Assembly (NCBI RefSeq): GCF_030814475.1
Contig: NZ_JAUSVF010000001.1
Coordinates: 1,385,001 to 1,449,000, forward strand
Length of the DNA stretch: 64,000 bases
Reading direction: 5' to 3'
DNA from: Pararhizobium capsulatum DSM 1112
GTDB taxonomy: Bacteria > Pseudomonadota > Alphaproteobacteria > Rhizobiales > Rhizobiaceae
Shown: in pieces, positions 1 through 9,691 of the stretch
How positions within the stretch are numbered: the stretch's first letter is position 1
How the letters are laid out: each line of letters starts with the position of its first letter
Notes under the pieces: model-generated
Told to the model about the DNA's origin: nothing
What the model saw: only the letters and a program-made list of their open reading frames with translations
Databases searched by the model: none
Program-made: the position numbers and the translations under genes

Positions 1-17
1 AGTTACGGCGGACAATC

Positions 18-257
18 CTACCCGCGGCCTTGGGTAACGATGACGGGGATCAGAAGATCGCCCCAGTTGCCGGCGCCGCCGTGGTGGCGGGCGGAGCGGA
101 CGAGTTCGACCGAAACGCCAGCCTCGACCGCCTTCATCACGGCATGGTTCAGCCGGTGAAGATCGTTGGCGACAGAGCGAATAACCGCCTGCTGCTCCGG
201 GGTCATGGTGGAAGCCTGTTCTTCGGCGCGCTCCTTGACGCGGGTCTGGACTGTCAT
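18..257 (-). CDS. Small hypothetical protein downstream of aceA
   Basis: A 79-residue, mostly helical soluble protein with no signal peptide or membrane segment; I do not recognise its family. The ATG at 257 is preferred over an upstream in-frame start at 305 because an AGGAG-like ribosome site lies just before it. It follows aceA on the same strand after an 86-bp gap holding a 10-bp hairpin (306-331), so it may be a distal gene of the aceA transcript. The C-terminal half contains an HHGGAGNWGD stretch. Function unknown. Confidence 0.6.
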   Translation of the reverse strand: MTVQTRVKERAEEQASTMTPEQQAVIRSVANDLHRLNHAVMKAVEAGVSVELVRSARHHGGAGNWGDLLIPVIVTQGRG

Positions 258-305
258 GGCATTTCTCCTCTTCTCTTCGGGGTTTTTGAATTGATGCTCG
301 ATCAT

Positions 306-331
306 CCCTCTCCCCCGTTGCGGGGAGAGGG
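306..331 (-). repeat. GC-rich hairpin between aceA and the small downstream gene
   Basis: A perfect 10-bp inverted repeat (CCCTCTCCCC at 306-315, GGGGAGAGGG at 322-331) with a 6-nt loop. No uridine run follows on either strand, so it is more likely an mRNA-stabilising or processing hairpin, or a small dispersed repeat, than a classical terminator. Confidence 0.5.
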
Positions 332-343
332 AATATGTCGCAC

Positions 344-1633
344 TTACTCTGCCGCCGGGCGGAACTGGTCGTGCTCGGTCGATTCGTGCATGGCCGTTGT
401 CGACGACTTGCCGCCGGTGATGGCCATCGATACGGCGTCGAAATAGCCGGTGCCGACTTCGCGCTGGTGCTTGGTTGCGGTGTAGCCGTTGATTTCGGCG
501 GCGAATTCCGCTTCTTGCAATTCCGAATAGGCAGCCATCTGACGGTCCTTGTAGCCGCGCGCCAGTTCGAACATGCCGAAGTTCAATTGGTGGAAGCCGG
601 CGAGCGTGATGAACTGGAACTTGTAGCCCATGGCGCCGAGTTCACGCTGGAATTTGGCGATCGTCGCGTCGTCCAGGTTCTTCTTCCAGTTGAACGAGGG
701 CGAGCAGTTATAGGCAAGCAGCTTGCCCGGATGCGCCTTGTGCACGCCCTCGGCGAATTTCCGCGCTTGCTCCAGATCCGGTTTCGAGGTCTCGCACCAG
801 ATGAGGTCGCAGTTGGGCGCATAGGCGATAGCGCGGGCGATGCAGGGCTCTATGCCGTTCTTGACATTGTAGAAGCCCTCGACCGTGCGTCCCGCATCGT
901 AATCGACGAAGGGACGGTCGCGCTCGTCGATATCCGAGGTGAGCAGCTTGGCGGCTTCCGCATCGGTGCGCGCGATGACCAGCGTCGGTGTGCCCATGAC
1001 GTCTGCGGCAAGTCGCGCGGCGTTGAGATTGCGGATGTGAGCCGCCGTCGGGATCAGAACCTTACCGCCGAGATGGCCACACTTCTTTTCCGAAGCCAGC
1101 TGGTCCTCATAGTGAACGCCGGCAGCGCCCGCCTCGATGAAGGCCTTCATGATCTCGAAGGCGTTGAGGGGGCCGCCGAAGCCTGCCTCGGCATCCGCAA
1201 CGATCGGCGCAAACCAGGTGTCGACCGAAAGCCCCTTGCCCTCGGAAGTCTCGATCTGGTCGGCGCGCTGCAGCGTCTTGTTGATGCGCTTGGCAAGCTC
1301 GGGTGCGGCGTTTGCCGGATAGAGCGACTGGTCCGGATACATGGAGGACGCCGTGTTGGCATCGGCTGCGACCTGCCAGCCCGAGAGATAGATCGCCTTC
1401 AGGCCGGCACGAACCATCTGCATGGCCTGGTTGCCGGAGAGCGCGCCGAGCGCATTGACGAAATCTTCTTCGTGGATGAGCTGCCAAAGGCGGTTTGCAC
1501 CCATTTCCGCCAGCGTATGCCTGATCTGGACCGAGCCGCGCAGCTTGAGGACATCTTCAGCGGAATAGGGGCGTTCAACGCCGTCGAAACGGCCCTTCTG
1601 GGCTCCCGGAACAAGATTGTAAAAGTCAGTCAT
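344..1633 (-). CDS. aceA: Isocitrate lyase
   Basis: Cleaves isocitrate to glyoxylate and succinate, the first step of the glyoxylate bypass, needed for growth on acetate and fatty acids; cytoplasmic. The 429 residues match the usual proteobacterial length. The active-site signature KKCGHLGGK lies near residues 182-190, with the nucleophilic Cys in KKCGH. Other family features include [18 protein letters not shown] upstream and the [11 protein letters not shown] stretch in the C-terminal third. It diverges from an XRE-family regulator of the type that controls acetate and propionate genes in other bacteria, so co-regulation from the shared 227-bp intergenic region is likely. No malate synthase is present in the window. 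Confidence 0.97.
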   Translation of the reverse strand: MTDFYNLVPGAQKGRFDGVERPYSAEDVLKLRGSVQIRHTLAEMGANRLWQLIHEEDFVNALGALSGNQAMQMVRAGLKAIYLSGWQVAADANTASSMYPDQSLYPANAAPELAKRINKTLQRADQIETSEGKGLSVDTWFAPIVADAEAGFGGPLNAFEIMKAFIEAGAAGVHYEDQLASEKKCGHLGGKVLIPTAAHIRNLNAARLAADVMGTPTLVIARTDAEAAKLLTSDIDERDRPFVDYDAGRTVEGFYNVKNGIEPCIARAIAYAPNCDLIWCETSKPDLEQARKFAEGVHKAHPGKLLAYNCSPSFNWKKNLDDATIAKFQRELGAMGYKFQFITLAGFHQLNFGMFELARGYKDRQMAAYSELQEAEFAAEINGYTATKHQREVGTGYFDAVSMAITGGKSSTTAMHESTEHDQFRPAAE

Positions 1634-1803
1634 AATTTTCTCCTCACGATCTGCACCATGCTCGACTTTGTCGAATATGAAATTCGGTGCCGTCTGGACA
1701 TGTCATATTGTTTACACTTCAGCTTTCGTGGATGCGAGAAAAATGGATTTATTGTTCAATGGAAACGGGTTATGATGTATTATGTTTGACAAATTGGGTT
1801 TGT

Positions 1804-1850
1804 AATTTTGTAAAAATTGTAAATCAAAGATGTCGTGCAATTTTGTAAAA
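1804..1850. promoter_or_regulatory. Direct AATTTTGTAAAA repeats, candidate operators
   Basis: The 12-mer AATTTTGTAAAA occurs at 1804-1815 and again at 1839-1850, 35 bp apart, in the AT-rich region between aceA and the divergent XRE regulator. A related TTTGACAAATTGGG lies just upstream. RamB/ScfR-type regulators bind short AT-rich sites in such divergent promoters, so these are candidate autoregulatory and aceA-control operators. The repeat is seen directly; its role is inferred. Confidence 0.4.
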
Positions 1851-1860
1851 GGCTGTGACA

Positions 1861-3270
1861 ATGGCGGAAAACAAGATTTTTGCCGGCCCGCGCGTGCGGC
1901 GCATCCGCAATGCGCAGGGGCTGACGCAGACTGCCATGGCCGAGGCGCTCAGTATTTCGCCGTCCTATCTCAACCTGATCGAGCGCAACCAGCGGCCGTT
2001 GACGGTCCAGCTGCTGTTGAAGCTTGCCTCCGTCTACAAGCTCGACCTCGATGAGCTGCGCGGCGAAACCTCCGACAACATTGCCGAGCTGCGCGCCATG
2101 TTCTCCGATCCCCTGTTGTCCGGCGAGCTGCCGGGCGATCAGGAACTGATTGAGGTGGCGGAAGCTGCTCCGAATGTCGCAAGCGGCATCCTCAAGCTTT
2201 ACCGCGCCTACCGTGAACAGTCGTCGCGGCTGAAGGACCTGAGCGGGCTGCTCGCGGAGGAAGGGCATGTAACGGCGCTTTCAGGCGCGCGCCTTCCCGT
2301 GGATGAGGTGCGCGACGTGTTCGAGACGCGCCCCAATTATTTCGAGGATATCGAAATTGCAGCGGAGGCCTTCCATGCGACGCTGGCGCCCTCGGATGAC
2401 CTCGGTGGCACCTTGAAAGAGTGGCTGCGCAAGACCCATGGCATGAGCGTGCGCATCTTGCCGGTACATGTCATGCCGGATCTGCGCCGTCGCTTCGATC
2501 GCCATTCCATGCGGCTCTTCCTGTCCGAGCGGCTGTCGCTGCAGGATCAGTTGCGCGAGATCGCCATGGAGGCGGCGCAGATTGCCTTTCACGAAGCGCT
2601 GGCGAAGGAACTTGATCGGTTGTCGCTTTCAACCGGCGAGGCCCGCCGCATCGCCCGTTTCGAGCTGGCGCGCTATGCGGCACTGGCGCTGATGATGCCC
2701 TATGGCGCGTTTCTCTCCGCGGCACAGCGGCTGAAATACGACCTGTCGGCGCTGGCGGCACGGTTTCGTGTGTCTTTCGAGCAGGCGGCAAGCCGGTTGA
2801 TCTCGCTCCAACGGCCCGGCGCGGCCACCGTGCCATTCTTTCTGATGGAAATAGATAGCGCCGGAAACCGGCTACGACTGTCCGGTGCTCAAGGCTTTCC
2901 GAAGGCCCGCTTCGGCGGTAGCTGTCCCAAGCTCAATGTCTATTCCGCCTTCGCCCAGCCGGGGCAGGTATTGGCGGAGCGCGCGGATATTTTTGGCGGG
3001 GGCGGGTTTCTCGTCGTCTCGCGCACGGTCGAAGGACCTCAGGCCGGTTTCGGCGAGCGCGTGCGCCGCACCGCGATGCTGGTCGGTTGCGACGCGAGCC
3101 ATCAGGCGGAGACGGTTTATGGCGAAAGCCCGCTGACCACCGTTGCTGCCGGCACGGCCTGTCGCCTCTGCGAGCGGCAGGGCTGTCTCGCCCGTGCCGA
3201 GCCGCCGGTCACCCGGCCGCTCGGCCTCGACGAAATGGTGACCGGCTTCAGCGCCTTCGATTTTCAGTGA
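1861..3270 (+). CDS. XRE-family regulator of short-chain fatty acyl metabolism (ScfR/RamB/PccR-like)
   Basis: A cytoplasmic transcription factor of 469 residues. An N-terminal helix-turn-helix (about residues 10-65) is followed by an IrrE-like middle region and a C-terminal DUF2083-type domain ending in a CRLCERQGC cysteine motif (C-x2-C-x4-C) that could bind a metal or cluster. Family members control glyoxylate, methylcitrate and propionyl-CoA genes in response to acyl-CoA. Divergence from aceA fits control of the glyoxylate bypass. The ATG at 1861 is preferred over GTG at 1855 because AAAGG sits 8 nt upstream. The precise ligand cannot be read from the sequence. Confidence 0.82.
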   Translation: MAENKIFAGPRVRRIRNAQGLTQTAMAEALSISPSYLNLIERNQRPLTVQLLLKLASVYKLDLDELRGETSDNIAELRAMFSDPLLSGELPGDQELIEVAEAAPNVASGILKLYRAYREQSSRLKDLSGLLAEEGHVTALSGARLPVDEVRDVFETRPNYFEDIEIAAEAFHATLAPSDDLGGTLKEWLRKTHGMSVRILPVHVMPDLRRRFDRHSMRLFLSERLSLQDQLREIAMEAAQIAFHEALAKELDRLSLSTGEARRIARFELARYAALALMMPYGAFLSAAQRLKYDLSALAARFRVSFEQAASRLISLQRPGAATVPFFLMEIDSAGNRLRLSGAQGFPKARFGGSCPKLNVYSAFAQPGQVLAERADIFGGGGFLVVSRTVEGPQAGFGERVRRTAMLVGCDASHQAETVYGESPLTTVAAGTACRLCERQGCLARAEPPVTRPLGLDEMVTGFSAFDFQ

Positions 3271-3467
3271 TCCTCACCAATCCTGAAACATATGTTTTTT
3301 GAAGAACTTGCTAAATTTGCCGCCCGGCTGTCGACCAATGCCGCATTGCCGAAAAGCGCTTGTGGTTGTTCAAAAACATGCCTAACTTCCGTTTGCGCAT
3401 AGAGCGGTCCGCCCGGCAGAAAACGGAAACGTGCTGGAAGCGGACCAAAAAAACCAAGGGGAATTTT

Positions 3468-4562
3468 ATGTCGCGTAAGATCGTTTCAGCCTTTGCGGCG
3501 GTTATCCTTGCCGGATCGGCCGTCATTGCCAACGCGCAGGAGCGCGTGGTCAACGTTTTCAACTGGTCGGATTACATCGACGCCAGCATCCTTGAGGATT
3601 TCACCAAGGAAACCGGCATCAAGGTCGTTTACGACGTCTTCGATTCCAACGAAATTCTCGAAACGAAGCTGCTGGCCGGCGGGTCGGGCTATGACGTCGT
3701 CGTGCCCACGGCAACGTTCCTGCAGCGCCAGATCGTAGCGGGCGTGTTCCAGAAGCTCGACAAGTCGAAGCTGCCCAATCTCCCCAATATGTGGGACGAG
3801 ATTACCAAGCGTGTGGCGACCTACGATCCGGGCAATGAATATGCTGTCGATTATATGTGGGGTACCACGGGCATCGGCTACAACGTCGCCAAGATGAAGG
3901 AAATTCTCGGCACGGATGAAAAGCCGACCTGGGACGTGCTGTTCAACCCGGAGGTTGCAGCCAAGTTCAAGGATTGCGGTATCCACATTCTCGATTCCCC
4001 GACTGATGTGGTGCCTTCCGTGCTGCTCTATCTTGGCCTCAACCCGGATAGCCATGCACCGGAGGATCTGGCCAAGGCCGAAGAAGCGCTGATGAAGATC
4101 AGGCCTTTTGTTCGCAAGTTCCACTCCTCCGAATACATCAACGGACTTGCGAACGGCGATATCTGCCTGGCGATCGGTTATTCCGGCGACGTCTTCCAGG
4201 CCCGCGACCGCGCGGCGGAAGCCGACGCTGGCGTCCAGGTTGATTTCGCGATCCCGCCGACCGGCGCCCAGATGTGGTTCGACGTGATGGCGATTCCTGC
4301 CGATGCGCCGCATCTCGAAGAAGCCCATGCCTTCATCAACTACATGATGAAGCCGGAAGTCGTGGCCAAGGCCAGTGACTATGTCTTCTATGCCAACGGC
4401 AACAAGGCATCCCAGCAGTTCATCAGCAAGGACGTAGTCGGTGATACGGCGATCTATCCGCCGGAGGATGTGATGAAGAAGCTCTTCACCACCACACCAT
4501 TCAGCGCCAAGGAGCAGCGGGTGCTGACCCGCATGTGGACCAAGGTCGCCACCGGCCAGTGA
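3468..4562 (+). CDS. potF: Polyamine ABC transporter substrate-binding protein (PotF-like)
   Basis: Periplasmic receptor that delivers putrescine or spermidine to the membrane permease. An N-terminal signal peptide (MSRKIVSAFAAVILAGSAVIANA) precedes the mature domain, which opens VVNVFNWSDYID, the typical PotD/PotF start. Length 364 residues is normal. The ATG at 3468 follows AAGGGGAA, so a longer in-frame extension to 3360 is rejected. It is first in a four-gene operon (receptor, ATPase, two permeases). A hairpin after it probably keeps receptor levels above those of the membrane genes. Putrescine versus spermidine specificity is not resolved. Confidence 0.9.
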   Translation: MSRKIVSAFAAVILAGSAVIANAQERVVNVFNWSDYIDASILEDFTKETGIKVVYDVFDSNEILETKLLAGGSGYDVVVPTATFLQRQIVAGVFQKLDKSKLPNLPNMWDEITKRVATYDPGNEYAVDYMWGTTGIGYNVAKMKEILGTDEKPTWDVLFNPEVAAKFKDCGIHILDSPTDVVPSVLLYLGLNPDSHAPEDLAKAEEALMKIRPFVRKFHSSEYINGLANGDICLAIGYSGDVFQARDRAAEADAGVQVDFAIPPTGAQMWFDVMAIPADAPHLEEAHAFINYMMKPEVVAKASDYVFYANGNKASQQFISKDVVGDTAIYPPEDVMKKLFTTTPFSAKEQRVLTRMWTKVATGQ

Positions 4563-4578
4563 TCACAGAAAAACGAAG

Positions 4579-4610
4579 CTGCCCGGACCTGAAAATCCGG
4601 GCAGTTTCTT
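4579..4610 (+). terminator. Attenuator hairpin between potF and potG
   Basis: CTGCCCGGA at 4579-4587 pairs with TCCGGGCAG at 4596-4604, followed by TTTCTT. A weak intrinsic terminator or 3'-stabilising hairpin placed after the receptor gene, a common way to over-express the binding protein. Confidence 0.6.
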
Positions 4611-4660
4611 GAGGGGCCTGCGACAGGGCGGTCCCGCACCAGACCATCATTCGGGGATAG

Positions 4661-5806
4661 ATGATGAAATCACTCGGCAGTATCCGGCGCTCCTTTGCTC
4701 CATGGACGGACCCAGCGTCCAAGCCATTCATTTCCTTTCGCAATGTCACCAAGAAGTTTGGCGATTTCGTCGCCGTCGACGATCTTTCGCTCGACATCTA
4801 CACCCGCGAGTTCTTTGCGCTACTGGGCGCATCCGGCTGCGGCAAGTCGACGTTGCTGCGCATGCTCGCGGGCTTCGAGCAGCCGACCTCCGGTGAGATC
4901 ATTCTTGATGGCCAGAGCCTTAAGGGCATCCCGCCCTACAGACGCCCGGTCAACATGATGTTCCAGTCCTACGCACTCTTCCCGCATATGACGGTTGAGA
5001 ACAACGTCGCGTTCGGTTTGAAGCAGGACGGCATGCCGAAGACGGAGATTGCCGAGCGCGTCGACCAGATGCTGAAGCTGGTCAAGCTCGAGAAGTTTGC
5101 CAAGCGCAAGCCGCATCAGCTTTCCGGTGGCCAGCGCCAACGCGTGGCCCTCGCCCGTTCGCTCGCCAAGCGTCCCAAGGTGCTGCTGCTTGATGAGCCG
5201 CTCGGCGCGCTCGACAAGAAGCTGCGCGAGGAAACCCAGTTCGAGCTCATGGACCTGCAACAGGAACTCGGCCTCACCTTCGTCGTCGTTACCCACGACC
5301 AGGAAGAGGCCATGACCATGGCCGACCGCATCGCGCTGATGGCGCAGGGCAAGGTCATCCAGGTGTCGACACCGGCGGAAATCTACGAGGCGCCGAATTC
5401 ACGCTTCGTGGCCGATTTCATCGGCGACGTGAATATTTTCGATGGCAAGGTGTCGTCGAGTGCCGATGGCCGCATCCAGATCGAAACCGAATCCGGCTTC
5501 ACGGTGCGTGTCGCCTCGCCGGATGCTCTCGCTGTCGGTGCCAGCGCCGGTTTTGCAGTTCGTCCCGAAAAGATCAGGGTCAGCCGTGAGGCGCCCGCCC
5601 AGTCAGCGGCCAATGCGGCCAAGGGCGAGATCTGGGATATCGGCTATCTCGGCGACATGACGGTGTTTCACATCCGCCTGGCTGACGGCAAGGTGGTCAA
5701 GGCATCTTCGCTGAATGCCGTGCGCGCCGTGGAAGATCCGCTCGGCTACGAGCAGGACGTCTGGATCTCGTTTGCCGAGGATGCCGGCGTCGTGTTGAAG
5801 GATTGA
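4661..5806 (+). CDS. potG: Polyamine ABC transporter ATP-binding protein
   Basis: Cytoplasmic ATPase energising the polyamine importer. The 381 residues contain Walker A GASGCGKST near residue 55, the signature LSGGQRQR, Walker B VLLLDEP, and a C-terminal TOBE-type regulatory domain (about residues 285-370). The tandem start codons at 4661 and 4664 are both plausible; the second has the better spacing from GGGG. The gene is translationally close to potH (4-nt gap). Confidence 0.93.
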   Translation: MMKSLGSIRRSFAPWTDPASKPFISFRNVTKKFGDFVAVDDLSLDIYTREFFALLGASGCGKSTLLRMLAGFEQPTSGEIILDGQSLKGIPPYRRPVNMMFQSYALFPHMTVENNVAFGLKQDGMPKTEIAERVDQMLKLVKLEKFAKRKPHQLSGGQRQRVALARSLAKRPKVLLLDEPLGALDKKLREETQFELMDLQQELGLTFVVVTHDQEEAMTMADRIALMAQGKVIQVSTPAEIYEAPNSRFVADFIGDVNIFDGKVSSSADGRIQIETESGFTVRVASPDALAVGASAGFAVRPEKIRVSREAPAQSAANAAKGEIWDIGYLGDMTVFHIRLADGKVVKASSLNAVRAVEDPLGYEQDVWISFAEDAGVVLKD

Positions 5807-5810
5807 GTGC

Positions 5811-6722
5811 ATGAGCAAGATCGGATCGGCCATCTTCAACCGGCTCGTCATTATCATTCCCTATGCGTGGCTGTTGTTCTTCTTCCTCATTCCCTTCGTC
5901 ATCGTCCTGCGCATCTCGCTGTCGACGACGGCGGTGGCAATGCCGCCCTACACGCCCGTCTTCGATCTGACCGCCGGCCTTTCGACCTTTGTCGATGGCG
6001 TGAAAGAGTTCTCCTTCGACAACTATGTCTGGCTGACCGAAGATGCGCTTTATGCGAAGGCCTATCTGTCGAGCCTGATCATCGCCTTCATTTCGACCAT
6101 CCTGACGCTGTTGATCGCCTATCCGATCGCCTACGGCATGGCGCGCGCGCCAAACACGATCCGGCCGACCCTGCTGATGCTGGTCATTCTGCCGTTCTGG
6201 ACGAGCTTCCTGATCCGCGTTTACGCCTGGATCGCGATCCTGAAACCGGAAGGCCTGCTCAACCAGTTCCTTCTCTCAATCGGCGTCATCAGCGAACCGC
6301 TGATCATCCTCAACACCAATTGGGCAATCTATATCGGCATTGTCTATTCCTACCTGCCCTTCATGGTGCTGCCACTCTATTCGGCGCTTGAGAAGATGGA
6401 TCACAGCCTGACGGAGGCGGCTCAGGACCTCGGCTGCACGCCGATATCAGCCTTCTGGCGGGTGACATTCCCGCTGTCGATCCCCGGCGTCGTCGCCGGC
6501 TGCCTTCTGGTCTTCATCCCGGCCGTCGGCGAGTTCGTCATTCCCGATCTGCTTGGCGGTTCGGAAACGCTGATGATCGGCAAGACCCTTTGGAACGAGT
6601 TCAACGCCAATCGCGATTGGCCGGTCTCGTCCGCCGTCGCGACCATACTGCTCCTCATTCTGGTGGTGCCGATCATGTTCTTCCAGCATGCCCAGTCCAA
6701 GGCTGACGGAGAGGGACGATAA
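5811..6722 (+). CDS. potH: Polyamine ABC transporter permease (PotH-like)
   Basis: Inner-membrane permease, 303 residues, with about six hydrophobic segments and the cytoplasmic EAA loop (EAAQDLGCTPISAFWRVTFP) that contacts the ATPase. The large periplasmic insert near residues 45-80 is typical of PotB/PotH proteins. It follows potG by 4 nt, and its stop is immediately followed by the potI start, indicating translational coupling. Confidence 0.92.
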   Translation: MSKIGSAIFNRLVIIIPYAWLLFFFLIPFVIVLRISLSTTAVAMPPYTPVFDLTAGLSTFVDGVKEFSFDNYVWLTEDALYAKAYLSSLIIAFISTILTLLIAYPIAYGMARAPNTIRPTLLMLVILPFWTSFLIRVYAWIAILKPEGLLNQFLLSIGVISEPLIILNTNWAIYIGIVYSYLPFMVLPLYSALEKMDHSLTEAAQDLGCTPISAFWRVTFPLSIPGVVAGCLLVFIPAVGEFVIPDLLGGSETLMIGKTLWNEFNANRDWPVSSAVATILLLILVVPIMFFQHAQSKADGEGR

Positions 6723-7538
6723 ATGCAGCAATGGTCTCGTTTCAACATCGTCTCGATCATTTTCGGCTTCGCCTTCCTCTACCTGCCGATCGTGCTCCTG
6801 GTGATCTTTTCGTTCAACGAGTCGAAACTGGTCACGGTCTGGGCCGGATTCTCCGTTCGCTGGTATGTGCAGCTTTTCCATAACCAAGCGCTGCTGGATG
6901 CGGCCTGGGTGACGATCCGTGTGGGTCTGTTTTCAGCCACCGTTGCCACTGTTCTCGGTACGCTGGCAGCTCTGGCCATGACCCGCTACACGCGCTTCCG
7001 TGGGCGCATGCTGTTTTCGGGCATGATCTACGCGCCGCTGGTCATGCCGGAGGTGATCACCGGCCTATCGATGCTGCTTCTGTTCGTCGCCATCGGCTTC
7101 GACCGCGGCTTTTGGACGCTGACACTGGCACACATCACCTTCACCATGTGCTTCGTCGCCGTCGTCGTGCAGTCGCGGCTTCTGTCCTTCGATCGCTCGA
7201 TCGAGGAGGCGGCAATGGATCTTGGAGCAACACCGGTCGCGACCTTCCTGCAGGTGACATTGCCGGTCATCGCGCCGGCCGTGTTTTCCGGCTGGGTGCT
7301 GGCATTGACGCTGTCGCTTGATGACCTCGTGATCTCAAGCTTCACCTCCGGGCCTGGCGCCACCACGCTTCCGATGAAAATCTACAGTCAGGTGCGCCTC
7401 GGGGTAACGCCGGAAATCAATGCGATCTGCACGATCCTGATCGGGATCGTGGCGGTCGGCGTTCTGATTGCATCGATCGTTTCGCGTCGGCGGGAAGCAC
7501 AACGCGTCCTCGACGAACAGGCAGCGTTTGCCCAGTAA
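6723..7538 (+). CDS. potI: Polyamine ABC transporter permease (PotI-like)
   Basis: Second inner-membrane permease of the polyamine importer, 271 residues, about six membrane segments. The EAA loop is EEAAMDLGATPVATFLQVTLP. Its ATG directly abuts the potH stop codon. The last gene of the operon; a RIME-like repeat follows it and may form the 3' end of the transcript. Confidence 0.92.
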   Translation: MQQWSRFNIVSIIFGFAFLYLPIVLLVIFSFNESKLVTVWAGFSVRWYVQLFHNQALLDAAWVTIRVGLFSATVATVLGTLAALAMTRYTRFRGRMLFSGMIYAPLVMPEVITGLSMLLLFVAIGFDRGFWTLTLAHITFTMCFVAVVVQSRLLSFDRSIEEAAMDLGATPVATFLQVTLPVIAPAVFSGWVLALTLSLDDLVISSFTSGPGATTLPMKIYSQVRLGVTPEINAICTILIGIVAVGVLIASIVSRRREAQRVLDEQAAFAQ

Positions 7539-7597
7539 CGCGATTGCAGGACTGTGAAGCGATTTTCTGTCCGGAAGTGCGAAAAAATAAAACGCCT

Positions 7598-7700
7598 AGA
7601 GTTTGTCAGGGAAAAGTGGAAACCGGTTTTCCCGAAAAGACAAACGGAAACACAAGAATCTAAAGGATGTCTGGTTCCATCTGAACCAGACATCCTCTAG
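7598..7700. repeat. RIME-like rhizobial intergenic element, copy 1
   Basis: A ~103-bp dispersed palindromic element between potI and the convergent asmA-like gene. It starts AGAGTTTGTCAGGGAAAAGT and contains an internal hairpin (GGGAAAA / TTTTCCC) and a perfect 14-bp stem (7664-7677 with 7683-7696, 5-nt loop). A second copy at 52466-52568 matches it over nearly its full length. It resembles the known Rhizobium intergenic mosaic elements. The right end includes the stop codon of the downstream gene. Confidence 0.8.
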
Positions 7701-9526
7701 GGCTGGCTCGGCAGGGTAGCAAGCGGCGAAATAACCGCATTCGGCCAGGAGCCGCCGGCAAAGAAGCGGGCGGCAGGCTCGGAGCCGTCGTTCGCCGTGA
7801 GCGAGCCTGCCAGCGCCAGCCCGTTGGTGTGGAAGGGAATGACGCCTGTCAGGATGAGCGTCTTCTGGTCACCTCGGATCTCCGCCTTCTCCAGTGTTGC
7901 CACGCCCTCCTTGAGGGTTGCGACAATCTCGGAGGATTGTGTCGGGAAGGTGCCGTTGCTCGTGGCGGAAGAATCAAAAAAGCGGCCCTGCGCGACAAGG
8001 CTTTGAAACGCCTCGGCATCGAAATGGGAAAGCACCCCGCGCCCGCCGCTGAAGCGAATATCGCCGTTTGCATCGCGGATCGTTACCCCATTGAGCGGTT
8101 TCTCAGTCGAGAGGTTGAGGCTCAGTATACCCTGACCCTGCAGCATCGGCCCCTGTAGACCGAAGCTTGCGGCAAGAGCCGTCAGGTCGGCATCCCTAAG
8201 GGAGACCTGCATTTCACCGCCCTTGGTGCCGCCATCAAAAGCGGCAAGCCGGCCGTTCAGCGAGCCGCCTGCATAACCGCTGTCGCCGACATCCAGCGAG
8301 GCTTTGCCCTCGCTGGCCATGATGCCGGCCGCAAGATTGGTCAATGTCACCGAGCCGTAGCTTGCGCTGTGTGCGGAAAGCCGAAGATCGATATCGATTT
8401 GATCGAGGAGCCGGGGAGCGGCCGATACTTCCACATTGGTCTGCAAGGGGAAGAGGAAAAGTGTCGCAAGCCCCTCCGTGTGGAGCCCATCGAAGGCGAG
8501 TGTGCCGTTGATCTTGGGCTTGGCATCGGGACGCAGCGACAGATCCAGAAGGCCCGTCGCGTTGTCGCCTCCGAGCGCCAGCACGAGATTGTCCATCTTG
8601 ATGCCGCTGCTCGCGCCGCTGACTGTCGTCTCGATGGACAGCGGTGAGGAGGGTGTTGCGGTCGGCCCCGGCACGCCAAGCCAGTGAGCGAGCCCGGAGA
8701 GCGACGGAGTGGTGATCTGCAAGTCGCCATCGATACCGGGATAGCGGCCCGCCGTGCCCTTGCCATCGAAACTCAGATGCAGCGGGCCAGAGCCGAGCGA
8801 CACGCGCAACCCGCTTTCTTGCCCTGCCAGGAACGTCATCGGCGCATCGCAGCTCACAGTAAGGTCTATCGGTTCCCCGTTGACGATCGCTGTCAGGCTG
8901 GCGCTCAGCTTTGCCACCGGTGTCCGCCATGCGATCGTGCCGGAGATATATTCCAGGCGGGTGCTGCGGCCGCTGACCGCATCCTCGATATCGACCGTGC
9001 CGTTGTCGATGACGATCTCGCCGATTGGTTCGCCCTCCGGACTTTCCGGTCTGGTATCAGCGACAACGGAACTGTTCCTCCAAGGGGGGGTAGGCCAGTT
9101 CGACTTTCCGTCTTTATCGCGCCGAACCGAGAGAACCGGCTCTACAAGGTGGAAATCATAAAAGACCGGACGCCCGCTGAGCGCTGCGAGCAGATCGAAG
9201 TCCGCAGTGATCGCTTTCACGGTCGCCAGTCGCTCGGTGCCATCCTGCGTCTCAAAACGCACGTCGGACAGGGTAAGCGTCGGCCCAGGCCAGAAGCTGA
9301 CGTTCGCTGCCTCGCCGATGGTGGCACGGGCGCCCGCCCAGCGGGAAAGCGCTGCCTCCATATTGTCCTTGATGTTGGCCGTCGAGACGAAAAGCGGCAG
9401 GGCGACCTTGATCAACACGAAGAACAGCAGGATACCTGCGACCGTCCAGCGGAATGCCGGTGAGCGCAGCACGCCCATCCATCTCTCGCGGGCGGCAAAA
9501 GATCGAAGGAATTCCGTCATTTCCAC
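7697..9526 (-). CDS. AsmA-family envelope protein
   Basis: A 609-residue inner-membrane-anchored protein. A short cytoplasmic tail and one membrane helix (about residues 24-46) are followed by a long beta-rich periplasmic region with AsmA features (an N-terminal VSFWPGPTLTLSDVRFE block and a C-terminal repeat-like region). AsmA-type proteins are linked to phospholipid transport and outer-membrane homeostasis. The start is GTG at 9526 or ATG at 9520. Its stop codon lies inside the right border of a RIME-like repeat, so the extreme C-terminus may have been reset by that insertion. It is monocistronic as far as can be seen. Confidence 0.8.
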   Translation of the reverse strand: MEMTEFLRSFAARERWMGVLRSPAFRWTVAGILLFFVLIKVALPLFVSTANIKDNMEAALSRWAGARATIGEAANVSFWPGPTLTLSDVRFETQDGTERLATVKAITADFDLLAALSGRPVFYDFHLVEPVLSVRRDKDGKSNWPTPPWRNSSVVADTRPESPEGEPIGEIVIDNGTVDIEDAVSGRSTRLEYISGTIAWRTPVAKLSASLTAIVNGEPIDLTVSCDAPMTFLAGQESGLRVSLGSGPLHLSFDGKGTAGRYPGIDGDLQITTPSLSGLAHWLGVPGPTATPSSPLSIETTVSGASSGIKMDNLVLALGGDNATGLLDLSLRPDAKPKINGTLAFDGLHTEGLATLFLFPLQTNVEVSAAPRLLDQIDIDLRLSAHSASYGSVTLTNLAAGIMASEGKASLDVGDSGYAGGSLNGRLAAFDGGTKGGEMQVSLRDADLTALAASFGLQGPMLQGQGILSLNLSTEKPLNGVTIRDANGDIRFSGGRGVLSHFDAEAFQSLVAQGRFFDSSATSNGTFPTQSSEIVATLKEGVATLEKAEIRGDQKTLILTGVIPFHTNGLALAGSLTANDGSEPAARFFAGGSWPNAVISPLATLPSQP

Positions 9527-9691
9527 TCTTTCGTGTCTCCGCCAAGGTTACCGAGCTCTGGATATGCTTTCAGGAAGAAGAAATCAAATCCGCGGCAGGC
9601 CTGCGTCGCATCCAGGCGCACGCTTTTTCCGCAACCCTTTATCTTGCATTGCAGCATGGTATAACGGCGACGGTTGGAGTGGAGGAAACGC

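Noticed and set aside
335..1789. A 484-codon frame opposite aceA
   Set aside because: aceA carries the intact KKCGH active site; the opposite frame is a shadow.
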